From Chloroflexota bacterium (GTDB lineage Bacteria > Chloroflexota > Anaerolineae > Aggregatilineales > J027), in contig JABFGB010000028.1 in assembly GCA_013112715.1 (NCBI GenBank), forward strand, positions 1-64,000: DNA of 64,000 bases, in the 5' to 3' direction. A program made the position numbers and the translations under genes. The notes below the pieces were generated by a model that worked only from the letters and a program-made list of their open reading frames with translations, ran no database searches and was not told where the DNA came from. Below are positions 16,966-25,160 of this stretch, piece by piece. Position 1 is the stretch's first letter, and every line of letters starts with the position of its first letter.

Positions 16966-19458
16966 CTAGGCGCGTTGCATTCCCTCTTTGAGGGTCTGTT
17001 CGGCTAATCGTGGGTCGTATGGCAAGCCTGTATTCGCCATGACGGTCAGCCGTTCCAGTACCACCTCAGAGACTTTGGTATATAGATCACCTGCTGACTT
17101 AATCGCCTGCCAGATGTTCTCTAGCGTTTCGGGCTGTTGGAGGTATTGGATATTGAGATCAAAACCTTCAAGCTCATGCAGGGCATTGGTAAATCGCGTG
17201 ATGATATTCATCAGTGCGATATAGTTGGTTGTCATCTGGGTTTGTGTACCATTGGACGGCTTGTATTCGCCATTGGGTGGCTTCGACGATGCTTGCGCCA
17301 ACTGCTCAGGGGTGACTTGTGCGGCCTTCTCGAAGTCGCCCGCTTGCCCCTGATACTCAGACCCATCTTCGCCTTGTACCGTGATACTGCCGTCCGAGCT
17401 AAAGCCGACGACCTCTACATACTCCCCGGTCTGGATATCCTTCAGGATGTCCCCAGTGCGAAACGGCACGACGGCCTTGTCTTCAATGATCACCGCCGTG
17501 ATTGGCTCAAAACGGGAGGCAACGTCACTGAATAGATGGCCTTGTGAATTGGTGAGATTCAGTGTCCAGTCGCTACCGTTCCACTGTCCACCATCCAGTA
17601 GCATGTGTTCTCTGGTGGGTTTGTAAACCAGCACGTCGCCTTTGTTGAATGGGCAGGCAGGCACAAAACTAGCGGGTGGCTCGTAGAATTCATTCCCGTA
17701 CTCGGTCACGAGGGTCATCTGCCATGTGCCGTCTTGGAGTTGGCGAACCGCCCTCACGGTGTTAATCCCCGTCGGATTGCGCTTGAGGATGACTCTATCC
17801 CCTACCTTGAACGGGCAGGGTGCAGGGTCGTCATGGATTGGCGTGGGGGTCGCTTCAATGGCTTCTTCAATGACCTCAGCAAAAATCCGTTGTAGCTCAT
17901 CCGCCTTAAACACATGCACGCCGTCGTACAGCAGGACGTTGATGCGCCATTCGTCGTTGACGTATGTGACCCGCTGCACTACACCTTTATCGCCCGTCTC
18001 AAAAACCTCAACATTCTGGCCGACTTGGAAAGGACAATCGGCAGGATTGGTGTCTAGCTCGTCGGGCGCGGGTGGTACGACAATCTCCACATCCGATAAC
18101 AACAGATACTCATCAGGGTCGCTCTCGGTACGCAGCCGCCATTCCACATCCACCCATTCGACGGCGGTGACATAGGTTATCTCACCTGTGGCGATCACCT
18201 TGACCCGCTGGCCGACCCGGACAGGACAGTTATAGGTAGGTTCGGTGCGATGTTCCATTTCCGTCGCGGCGGCCTCTGGACGATGACGGCCCAGCACTTT
18301 GGGTTGGGGGATTTCGATATTCGGGTTCTTGGGTTGTGCCATACCCGGCGCGGCAGACGGCAGTGGGCCACTATGACGTTGTTTGAAACCGTCTAGCCAC
18401 TGCTGCATATCCTCTTCTGTCCAGTTCTGGGCGTCGGCCTGCTCCCAAATAGCGGGGGTGACACTGCCAAGCACATCCTGATACCAGTGATAGCCCTTGT
18501 TGGACTTAAAATCCCGAATGAACTGGAGTTCGCGGTCAGTGCTGATCGTGAAGCGTCTGTCTGCCGCCTTGACGTAATAGCCAAACGTCTTTTGTTCGTC
18601 GGGGGTATTTTCGGGCATGAGGTCAATCTTGAGCCGTGTGGCGACGTTGCGATTGTAGGGCGTGTGCAAAATCATATCGGCGATGAACTTGGCGCGAAAG
18701 ATGACATTCGAGGCGCGGAAACGGGCCAGCTTCTCCTCTTCAGCGGCGATTTGCGCATCAAAGCGTTCCTGTTCTTTGCGTTTGCGTTCCTCTTCAGCGC
18801 GTTGAGTGGCGGCCTGTTGGATATTTTCAACTTCGTACACCCTACCGTCTTTCCCCCAGCGCCGGGTGAGATCGACTGCTAAATATTTAGCAGTCACGAT
18901 TTCTCTGATCCATTCCCCTGCGGTGGGGTCAGTAATCCCTAACTCGGCGGCAATCACGCGATTTGAAGCCAACACACCGTCCTTAGTGTAGTACCCGGCC
19001 ACCAGCAAAATCTCCAACGCGCGGCGCAAGTCGGGCACTTTTAGGTCGAGGCCATGTGCCAGATTGGAACGGGCCGCTTCAATCATGGCGTCCTCACGAG
19101 TGCCTTGCCGGATGACAGCAAAAATCGTGTTGCGACCTTCCAGCTTGTGTGCCTCGATACGATGAAAACCCGCCGCCAAAAGATAGATATTGGCGCTTTG
19201 GGCATCATCGGTTTGCACGCGGTAGAGCGTGATGGGGGGCAGTTCACCGCCGTTTTGGATGACGGCCCGGTACTTGTCTACCGTTGGGCCATCCAAGCCC
19301 TTAGACCGCACCTGTAGGCTCTGGTCAATCGTGATCCGGCTGATCTCGATTTCTTCAGACCGTTCCCCGGTTGCCTTTTTCAGGGCAACCACCGGGTCAA
19401 GCGCAGACTCCGGACGTTCGGGGCGATCCGCTTTTTTCTTAGCGAAGTTCGTAGGCAT
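16966..19458 (-). CDS. Giant ParB-like protein with five Tudor/KOW-like repeats
   Basis: An 830-residue partition-type protein, far longer than ordinary ParB (about 280-340). Residues about 35-130 are a ParB/sulfiredoxin CTPase-type domain, with ARSNLAHGLDL and the GFHRIEAH box (equivalent to GxxRxxA). Residues 130-220 follow as a helical DNA-binding region (VIAAELGITDPTAGEWI), then a charged coiled coil. From about 405 to 735 there are five tandem beta modules that each open with a Pro-Phe/Val-x-x-Gly box, four of them with a preceding Cys: CPVRVGQRVKV, CPFQVGQNVEV, CPFKVGDRVIL, CPFNKGDVLVY, then VPFRTGDILKD. These resemble SH3/Tudor/KOW barrels. The last about 90 residues are helical. Start: GGGAGAG upstream; overlaps parA by 20 bases. 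Confidence 0.75.
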   Translation of the reverse strand: MPTNFAKKKADRPERPESALDPVVALKKATGERSEEIEISRITIDQSLQVRSKGLDGPTVDKYRAVIQNGGELPPITLYRVQTDDAQSANIYLLAAGFHRIEAHKLEGRNTIFAVIRQGTREDAMIEAARSNLAHGLDLKVPDLRRALEILLVAGYYTKDGVLASNRVIAAELGITDPTAGEWIREIVTAKYLAVDLTRRWGKDGRVYEVENIQQAATQRAEEERKRKEQERFDAQIAAEEEKLARFRASNVIFRAKFIADMILHTPYNRNVATRLKIDLMPENTPDEQKTFGYYVKAADRRFTISTDRELQFIRDFKSNKGYHWYQDVLGSVTPAIWEQADAQNWTEEDMQQWLDGFKQRHSGPLPSAAPGMAQPKNPNIEIPQPKVLGRHRPEAAATEMEHRTEPTYNCPVRVGQRVKVIATGEITYVTAVEWVDVEWRLRTESDPDEYLLLSDVEIVVPPAPDELDTNPADCPFQVGQNVEVFETGDKGVVQRVTYVNDEWRINVLLYDGVHVFKADELQRIFAEVIEEAIEATPTPIHDDPAPCPFKVGDRVILKRNPTGINTVRAVRQLQDGTWQMTLVTEYGNEFYEPPASFVPACPFNKGDVLVYKPTREHMLLDGGQWNGSDWTLNLTNSQGHLFSDVASRFEPITAVIIEDKAVVPFRTGDILKDIQTGEYVEVVGFSSDGSITVQGEDGSEYQGQAGDFEKAAQVTPEQLAQASSKPPNGEYKPSNGTQTQMTTNYIALMNIITRFTNALHELEGFDLNIQYLQQPETLENIWQAIKSAGDLYTKVSEVVLERLTVMANTGLPYDPRLAEQTLKEGMQRA

Positions 19459-20278
19459 TGAGAATCTCTCCCATAAAACGTTTCAATAAACGAGTCCCGG
19501 CGAGTGCGGCAGGCTCACCCACCGCATATTTAAAAATGCTTTTCTGTACATCGGCGGCTTGTTTCCAAACCGTACTCTTGGCGATCATGGCATCCTCCCA
19601 AACGAGGGCGGGATACCGAGAGGTCAACTCCTGAAGGCGCTCCTGATCTTCATTGGTGTGCATCTCGGTCATGGTCGGCACAATCCCCAATACTTCGGCG
19701 TGGTGTTCTTCAGCGGCGTCGGCCATGATGCGGTACACCTCACCAATGCCGTCGAGTGACCAGCGGGCCAACTGGGTGGGGATGAGAATCAGGTCAGCCA
19801 TCGCTAGGACGGCGGGGGTAAACAGCGACGCGCTCGGCGGGGTATCAAACAGGACAAAGTGGGCCGAGTCGTTTAAGGGCTTGAGGGCCTTCTTGAGGGC
19901 CGAGATGCTCTTGCCGCGCAAAAACATGTCGACAGCGGCGATAGACGTTTTGGCATACCCCGGCAGTACCCGCAGGCTACCGGGTGGGCCAATCACGGGG
20001 ATATCCGAGGGCAGGTCGAAATCGTACTGTGACGAGTCAACCGTGAGCAGCACGCTTTCGAGTGTTGCATCGTTGCTGAGAAGGTTATAGAGGCCGTCAC
20101 GCGGCTGGCCCTTGCTGTCCAGTAACCCACGCAAGCCCAAAGAGATATTGCCCTGCGGATCGGTGTCCACGATGACGACGTTGTAACCCATCGCTGCAAG
20201 GCCCGTTCCAAATGTGATGGTGAGGGTCGTTTTGCCGACCCCGCCCTTTTGATTCCAAATGTTGATATTGAGTCCCAT
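19439..20278 (-). CDS. parA: ParA-family partition ATPase
   Basis: A deviant Walker A motif NQKGGVGKTT sits at residues about 9-18 from the ATG at 20278, which has AAGGAG immediately upstream; an earlier in-frame ATG lacks a site. Walker A' is VVIVDTDPQGNIS and Walker B is VLFDTPPS. The C-terminal half has the usual ParA helices. The length of 279 residues without an N-terminal helix-turn-helix fits ParA type Ib or Soj-like enzymes. It couples to the ParB-like gene by overlap. It should position and segregate the extrachromosomal form of the phage genome. Confidence 0.9.
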   Translation of the reverse strand: MGLNINIWNQKGGVGKTTLTITFGTGLAAMGYNVVIVDTDPQGNISLGLRGLLDSKGQPRDGLYNLLSNDATLESVLLTVDSSQYDFDLPSDIPVIGPPGSLRVLPGYAKTSIAAVDMFLRGKSISALKKALKPLNDSAHFVLFDTPPSASLFTPAVLAMADLILIPTQLARWSLDGIGEVYRIMADAAEEHHAEVLGIVPTMTEMHTNEDQERLQELTSRYPALVWEDAMIAKSTVWKQAADVQKSIFKYAVGEPAALAGTRLLKRFMGEILNAYELR

Positions 20279-20342
20279 AGGTCTCCTTCTGTACCCGCCC
20301 GTTCCACCCCTATTTATTCGATAAATTTTCAACTACACTTCT

Positions 20343-20405
20343 GGGGTCTGGCTCCACGCTAGACCGGATTCACGGGGCAACCCGTGATTTCCGTCTATAG
20401 ACCCC
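20343..20405. promoter_or_regulatory. Long nested inverted repeat upstream of parA
   Basis: The outer arms are GGGGTC (20343-20348) and GACCCC (20400-20405). A middle pair TAGAC-CGGA/TCCG-TCTA has one extra C on the left. The inner arms are TCACGGG (20370-20376) and CCCGTGA (20381-20387) around a GCAA tetraloop. No T-run follows on either strand, so it is not a typical terminator. A palindrome (ATTTAT-TCG-ATAAAT) lies about 35 bases further toward parA. Candidates are a parS-type centromere, a ParA/ParB operator, or a structured leader. Confidence 0.5.
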
Positions 20406-20406
20406 G

Positions 20407-20649
20407 CTACTCTTTTGGTTTGCGCTCAATCCTCCGCATGATCCGGCGGATGGAAGCTGCTTGCGCCGTTGCTAAATCGTCAATCAATAAATCCATTTCC
20501 TCCATGATGCGCTGATACCGTTCATGGATTTGGGTGTAGTGGACTTCTTGGAGCGGTTGAAGTCCGGTACTAAACGCGGCATGGGCCGCCGTGACGATGG
20601 CCATCAGGCATTCGGTTGCCATCGGGTCGGTAGATTTAGGTACGCTCAC
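20407..20649 (-). CDS. Small helical phage protein, hypothetical
   Basis: An 80-residue protein from a GTG start with a good GGAGG site upstream. It is entirely helical in character, with an acidic centre (MEEMDLLIDDLATAQ) and a basic end (IRRIMRRIERKPKE). It overlaps the upstream gene by 14 bases. It is the last gene before the nested inverted repeat. No family is recognised. Confidence 0.5.
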   Translation of the reverse strand: MSVPKSTDPMATECLMAIVTAAHAAFSTGLQPLQEVHYTQIHERYQRIMEEMDLLIDDLATAQAASIRRIMRRIERKPKE

Positions 20650-20941
20650 TCCATTCCTCCTGCTTTTGGCGTTCCTGTTGGACTTTCAATAGGTACTTTT
20701 CGGCGCGGCTGTACCCGGCCTGCTGCATGACCAGCAGCACCTTACTCATGAAAGCCAGTCGTGCGCGGGGTTGCTGAATCTGCTTCGTCACCTGTTCGGC
20801 CTCCATCAGTGTTTCGTGCAACCGCGTAATCACCGGACTGTAGAGCCGCACGACATCTAGCAGGGCCGTCACGCGCTGCTCATCCGGCAGCTCCCACGCC
20901 GCTGCGACTAACTTGTCGAGGTGTTCAATCGGTTTCAGCAT
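20636..20941 (-). CDS. Small phage early protein, hypothetical
   Basis: 101 residues from the ATG at 20941 (AAAGG elements upstream). All-helical composition, with a basic Gln-rich C-terminus (YLLKVQQERQKQEEW). It lies 4 bases after the preceding stop in a tightly packed early operon. No motif is recognised. Confidence 0.5.
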   Translation of the reverse strand: MLKPIEHLDKLVAAAWELPDEQRVTALLDVVRLYSPVITRLHETLMEAEQVTKQIQQPRARLAFMSKVLLVMQQAGYSRAEKYLLKVQQERQKQEEWSERT

Positions 20942-20945
20942 CGTC

Positions 20946-21308
20946 TTAGGCCGCCCTTTCCTTTGGCGAGATACCTTTCCGAGCCTCAAAAACGCCCGTT
21001 AGTTCGGCGGTTAGGCCGTCTTGGATGTAGGCGGCGACGTATTCCGCCAGATAGAGGTGGCCCTTGACATCCCGATAGGGTTCAAGCCACCGATATTCGT
21101 AGGTGTTGACCCCGGTGCGTTTGACGTGGCGCGTGATACTGCGCTGGATGGTGATGGGGCGTCTATAGCCTATTGGCTCGTCGTACTGGATGAGCAGTTG
21201 CGCCCCGCGTGCCGTCTCGTTTTTGACCAGGATCAAGCCGTCCTCTTTCGCCTCAATCGCAGGGGCGAAGTCGTGAACGGGCAGCGGTTTCGATACTTGG
21301 GTGTTCAT
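20946..21308 (-). CDS. Phage early protein, hypothetical
   Basis: 120 residues starting at the ATG of a TGATG stop-start junction at 21308. A beta-rich centre (LLIQYDEPIGYRRPITIQRSI, then YEYRWLEPYRD) precedes a helical end that includes YLAEYVAAYIQDGLTAEL. No cysteines and no recognised family. Coupled to the zinc-ribbon gene upstream. Confidence 0.5.
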   Translation of the reverse strand: MNTQVSKPLPVHDFAPAIEAKEDGLILVKNETARGAQLLIQYDEPIGYRRPITIQRSITRHVKRTGVNTYEYRWLEPYRDVKGHLYLAEYVAAYIQDGLTAELTGVFEARKGISPKERAA

Positions 21309-21640
21309 CACGCTTTGCCAGTCTTTCGTAGGTAGCGTTCGTCCACTTGAATCAGGCGCGGGCTGCCAACAGGAACGCCCAACTTTTTGCATTTCTTGGC
21401 AGGCATATCCACCCAAATCCAGTCGCCCACTTGGGGGATATAACGCGGCATCAATGGGTCATTAGACCAATTGATATGAATCATTGAACCCTTACCGCAC
21501 AGCCTGCATGTCATCGAAAACGGCGTCACGCCGTCGCGCGAATTCCAGACCAACAGGCGTTTGCCGCAAGTCTGACATTCATAGGTCATCATGCGAAAAG
21601 CCTCCGCGTGCTGATACGCCTGTCTATTGGTCTGAGTCAT
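21308..21640 (-). CDS. Phage early zinc-ribbon protein (first gene of the early operon)
   Basis: 110 residues from the ATG at 21640, which has a strong GGAAGGAG site. It contains CQTCGKRL and CRLCGKGS, a zinc ribbon, then a basic C-terminal part with WIWVDMPAKKCKKLG. As the first gene facing away from the integrase it is well placed to be an early regulator, but no helix-turn-helix is visible. The repressor of lysogeny was not identified in the window. Confidence 0.55.
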   Translation of the reverse strand: MTQTNRQAYQHAEAFRMMTYECQTCGKRLLVWNSRDGVTPFSMTCRLCGKGSMIHINWSNDPLMPRYIPQVGDWIWVDMPAKKCKKLGVPVGSPRLIQVDERYLRKTGKA

Positions 21641-21857
21641 CTGTATCTCCTTCCTTCGGACACGGCCCACTCCCCGGCACCGGATTGGGTGGGGAGCTAG
21701 GGCATTTAGGTTCGTACATATAACCTGCCTTTCTTAGTCGAGAATTAAACGATTGACCTTTTTTTAAATCACAAAAACCTGACATCTCTTACCAAAATTT
21801 CTTGCGGCGTTATACTTGCTACATAGGATTCATCACGTCAAGTAACGGAGCATCTTC

Positions 21858-22808
21858 ATGCAGCTTGAACAGGCGCTGGATGTATTTTTGCGTCAATACA
21901 AACCCTCCACCCGCGTGAATTACGACGGCATTTTGCGTCCACTCATCGAATGGCTCGGCACCACCCGCGACGTTGAGCGCATTACGGCGATAGAGCTTCA
22001 AGAGTGGATTAACAAACTGAACGACCAAGCCACCCGTTTTGAAGGCCACCCCAAACGACCCGCCGCTGAGGGTCAACTTTCCGCCCACACCATTCATGGA
22101 CGCATCAAAACCATGCGGGCGTTTTTTAATTGGCTGGTCAAAATGGATGTGCTGCCGTCGAGCCAAAACCCCGTGCGGAACATCAAACAAAAGACCTTGC
22201 CCCGCCAGATTGCGAGCTCCCGGATTGCGACGGATGAGGAAATACATCTCATCACGATGGCGACTTTTGGCAATGTTCGGGATTACGCCATTGTGCTGTT
22301 CATGCGCGATACGGGCTGCCGGGCGATGGAAGTGGCAGGGTTGCGGCTGGATAAACTCAACCTATCAAATTTGACCGCCGAAGTGTTGGGCAAGGGGAGC
22401 GTTTGGCGTGATGCGTTTTTTGGCGAAGAATGTGCTATGGCGGTTCAACGCTGGCTAACCGGTCGACCTGACTGCACACATGAGTATGTCTTTTCGGCGA
22501 CCCGCAAACCTTATGCGCCCCTCACGCCGCGTGCTGTTTCTGATATGATAGAACGTGCGGCCCTTAAAGCGGGGATTGAGCGGACGATCCACAGTCACCA
22601 CATCCGGCACTGGCGAGCCACCAACCTTGTCCAGCAAAACATTGATGTGCCAACGGCGGCGGCGGCGCTGGGGGATAGTATTCCGGTGTTTGAGGCGCAC
22701 TATCTCCACACCACAAGGGAGCGTGTGCAAGAGGCAGTCCGCCGGACGGCCTATCAATCGAAGTCGTCACCCGCCAAGAACATCATCCGCTTGGATGACG
22801 CGATTTAA
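21858..22808 (+). CDS. Tyrosine recombinase (phage integrase)
   Basis: A 316-residue integrase. The N-terminal SAM-like core-binding domain spans about residues 1-100 (TRVNYDGILRPLIEWL), and the catalytic domain about 120-300. Catalytic residues visible: Arg155 in DTGCRAMEVAGLR, Lys179 in LGKGS, the HHIRH box (His247/Arg250) and the nucleophile Tyr282 in EAHYLHT. The usual LGH motif reads LGD here (Asp273), a noticeable substitution. It faces away from the rest of the prophage and ends 22 bases before the tRNA-Val fragment, the classic int-att arrangement. The start at 21858 lacks a strong ribosome-binding site but has GGAGC about 9 bases upstream. Confidence 0.9.
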   Translation: MQLEQALDVFLRQYKPSTRVNYDGILRPLIEWLGTTRDVERITAIELQEWINKLNDQATRFEGHPKRPAAEGQLSAHTIHGRIKTMRAFFNWLVKMDVLPSSQNPVRNIKQKTLPRQIASSRIATDEEIHLITMATFGNVRDYAIVLFMRDTGCRAMEVAGLRLDKLNLSNLTAEVLGKGSVWRDAFFGEECAMAVQRWLTGRPDCTHEYVFSATRKPYAPLTPRAVSDMIERAALKAGIERTIHSHHIRHWRATNLVQQNIDVPTAAAALGDSIPVFEAHYLHTTRERVQEAVRRTAYQSKSSPAKNIIRLDDAI

Positions 22809-22830
22809 ACAACCCTTTTTTGGAGGCTGG

Positions 22831-22877
22831 CACGGTTCACATCCGTGAGGTCGTGGGTTCGAGTCCCTCGGCACCCA
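22831..22877 (+). other. Right attachment site: 3' half of a tRNA-Val(CAC)
   Basis: The sequence reads as the 3' part of a tRNA. The anticodon stem is CACGG/CCGTG with loop TTCACAT (U33 present, anticodon CAC, valine). A variable loop AGGTC follows, then a T-arm GTGGG-TTCGAGT-CCCTC with one T-T mismatch, acceptor strand GGCACCC and discriminator A, then a T-run. The matching 5' acceptor (GGGTGCC) and D-arm are absent upstream, where the integrase ends. Phages that integrate into tRNA genes leave such a fragment at one end and restore the tRNA at the other, which should lie left of this window. Confidence 0.8.
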
Positions 22878-22917
22878 CACTTTTTTGATACAGGCCCTGT
22901 TTTAGGTATGCAATTGT

Positions 22918-22957
22918 ATCTGTTCACTGACCACACCTCATGAACAGATTTTTTTTT
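22918..22957 (+). terminator. Rho-independent terminator at the prophage-chromosome junction
   Basis: Perfect 9-bp arms ATCTGTTCA (22918-22926) and TGAACAGAT (22941-22949) around a 14-base loop, ending in a run of nine Ts. It terminates integrase transcription or was the original terminator of the tRNA-Val gene. Confidence 0.75.
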
Positions 22958-23325
22958 GTCTAGAACCCGCTCTATCCGGTGATGTTATGCGGTATTGGGA
23001 GTGGGTTTCATTTTCTGGGCCTGCTTCAACTTCCAATATACCCCAAAGTATTTTGCCAATACAGTGATGTCAATCCAATCAATCGGGTCAGCCCGCACCC
23101 ATACCGATACAGGTGCGACAAGCAATTGTAATACTTGTGCAAGTTGGGCCTAGGGGATTTTGGCATATTACGCGAACAACCGGATGAGATTCTTAGTTGG
23201 CGCGTTCCCTTTGTCCTGACCTCACTCGCCTATCAAGCCCTTGCTCAACACCCTTCCGTGTTCATGGCCTACCTTGTCAACGCTCGAACGTGTTTTCGAG
23301 TTCAAGGGAATGTGCTGCCATCTGG
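22958..23325. other. Gap after prophage; only a coding remnant
   Basis: No intact gene. On the minus strand about 22998-23150 an open stretch of roughly 50 codons (including WVRADPIDWIDITVLAKYFG) looks protein-coding in composition and ends in a stop, but has no start and matches nothing I recognise. It may be the C-terminal remnant of a gene cut by rearrangement. Confidence 0.3.
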
Positions 23326-23732
23326 GAACTGCACAGACCGATTACAGAAGGGATGGAGCGAATCTCCGCTGGTGATTTCAATATCAGTGTAGAAGACACT
23401 CTAAGGGTTGAGATTATCACTAGCGATTTGGTGAAAAGTGTGAACCGGGCTGCCCTTGAACTTAAAAGCATGGAAGCTAGGCACCGCTAACCTCGATCCC
23501 GGGATTTGCCCACGCACTGCGAAACGATCAATTGAGTGTTGAGGACAGAAATCACTATCTCGTTATTGTCGAAACCGAGGCCCCGCGCTTCGCAGCGACT
23601 GCCACAAAGTTTGCCCTGACCGCCCTTATTGATAACGGCTCGAATCATGATAGCCTTTTGGCGTTTTTTGCGCTGGTGACAGCATCCGCCATCAGAAAAA
23701 TCAGCGCTTCGACTTCAGGGTGGTCTTTTTAA
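23326..23732 (+). pseudogene. Decayed HAMP histidine kinase fragment
   Basis: In one frame (23326-23490) the translation has a clear HAMP pattern: RPITEGMERISAGDFNISV, then VKSVNRAALELKSMEARHR and a stop. In another frame (about 23532-23732) it continues as HYLVIVETEAPRF, matching the helix after the phospho-accepting His in HAMP-HisKA kinases. The His-box segment itself (usually SHELRTPL or SHEIQSPL) is missing between them, and no ATPase domain follows. The upstream membrane part is also absent. This is a remnant, probably tied to rearrangement near the prophage end. Confidence 0.55.
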
Positions 23733-23808
23733 AGAGCCATTGCCAATCGAAGGGTGTTGTAGACGTTTTCCGAGCCATGCGGGGCATCATTGATGATCAA
23801 GAGTATTT

Positions 23809-25086
23809 TTATACTAGCTTTTCCCCTTTCAGACAGGGATAACCGACTGAGGTGGACCCATTCGACAGTGTTTCGGGTAACAGAGTGGCAGTGACAAGGC
23901 TAGAGGTCAATGTGAGTATACCAACAGCAACCACCGCTGCCTGTAGGGTGAACAGATCAGCTAAAATGCCTCCCAAAAGCGCACCAAAGGCGTAACCGCT
24001 GTCCCGCCAAAGCCGATAGACCCCCAGTGCTGAGGCCCGCCAGAGTGGATTTGCCACATCACTGACCGCCGCCAACAGTGTTGGGTAGACCATGCCAGTA
24101 CCGATGCCCATGATTCCCGCTGCGATAAGCCAACCGACGTAATCGGTGAGCAATGCTAACAGCAAAATACCTGCTGACTGAAGCAATAAACCACCCGTGA
24201 TAAGGGGTTTACGGCCCAGATGGTCACTTAATGAACCGGTCAATAGTTGACTGCTCCCCCAGACCGCTAAATAGACTGCGCCAATGGTCGCGGCTTGTTC
24301 TACCCGCAGGTCTTTTTGTAATGCTAAAAGGGGCAGCAAGCCCCAAATAACGACATCATTCAGGTTGTTGACCAAACCGCCTTGCGAGAGGCTAAAAAAG
24401 GTTTTGTTTTGCCAACTGACCTGCCGGAAAATCTTGCCAAAACCCCAGCTTTCGGATCCTGTGGACGAGTGGACGGCTTCGTGCTGAACATGCCCTATGG
24501 TTTCATGTACCCAAAATAAAGTGATGAGTAACCCACTCACCACAAATACGATCCCCATGTAGAAAGGATACGGGCGTAGGGCGGTTTGGGACGCAATCCA
24601 GCCACTTGCCACTGTCGAGAGTGCCATGGCGAGATACCCAGCGAATTCATTCAGCCCCATCGCTAGGCCACGCCCGGCTTTCCCTACAAGGTCTATTTTC
24701 ATAATGACCGCCGTTGACCAACAGAGGCCTTGATTGATACCCAGCAGCACGTTGGCAAAAACGATCCATTCCCAACGCGGCGCAACTATCACCAGCAATG
24801 GCACGGGTAAGCCAATCAACCACCCTGCAATCAAAAGGGGTTTGCGCCCCCAGCGATCCGCGTTACGTCCGGCAAAGAGGTTGGTGAGCGCCTTCACAAT
24901 ACCAAAGCTGATGATGAACGATAAGGCGACACTCACTGAGGCAAGGTCAAATTCCTCAGCCGCAATCTGAGGCACGAGTGTACGCTCCAAGCCTACCATC
25001 GCCCCCACAAAAGCATTGACCAACACCAGTAGGGCAAATTGTTGCCAGTTGGTCCGCAGTCCAAGCCGGATAGATGGGGTATTCAT
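23809..25086 (-). CDS. MFS transporter
   Basis: A 425-residue membrane protein with about 12 predicted spans. Both halves carry the major-facilitator motif A between spans 2-3 and 8-9: GRNADRWGRKPLL and GSLSDHLGRKPLI. A hydrophilic loop (about residues 200-225) separates the halves. It is the last gene of the ArsR-rhodanese operon, 74 bases after the methyltransferase gene, so it may export or import a compound related to that operon's inducer. The substrate is unknown. The C-terminus is slightly longer than usual. Confidence 0.85.
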   Translation of the reverse strand: MNTPSIRLGLRTNWQQFALLVLVNAFVGAMVGLERTLVPQIAAEEFDLASVSVALSFIISFGIVKALTNLFAGRNADRWGRKPLLIAGWLIGLPVPLLVIVAPRWEWIVFANVLLGINQGLCWSTAVIMKIDLVGKAGRGLAMGLNEFAGYLAMALSTVASGWIASQTALRPYPFYMGIVFVVSGLLITLFWVHETIGHVQHEAVHSSTGSESWGFGKIFRQVSWQNKTFFSLSQGGLVNNLNDVVIWGLLPLLALQKDLRVEQAATIGAVYLAVWGSSQLLTGSLSDHLGRKPLITGGLLLQSAGILLLALLTDYVGWLIAAGIMGIGTGMVYPTLLAAVSDVANPLWRASALGVYRLWRDSGYAFGALLGGILADLFTLQAAVVAVGILTLTSSLVTATLLPETLSNGSTSVGYPCLKGEKLV

Positions 25087-25160
25087 AATGCCTTTCGGAC
25101 GCCAGAATGGGTCTTTTTTATCCTGAACGTTGTAGATTTACTTGGGTTATGTTGAAGGAA

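Noticed and set aside
22801-22830. A complete tRNA-Val gene at the integrase end
   Set aside because: The 5' acceptor strand GGGTGCC and a D-arm are absent; only the anticodon-arm-to-3'-end part exists.
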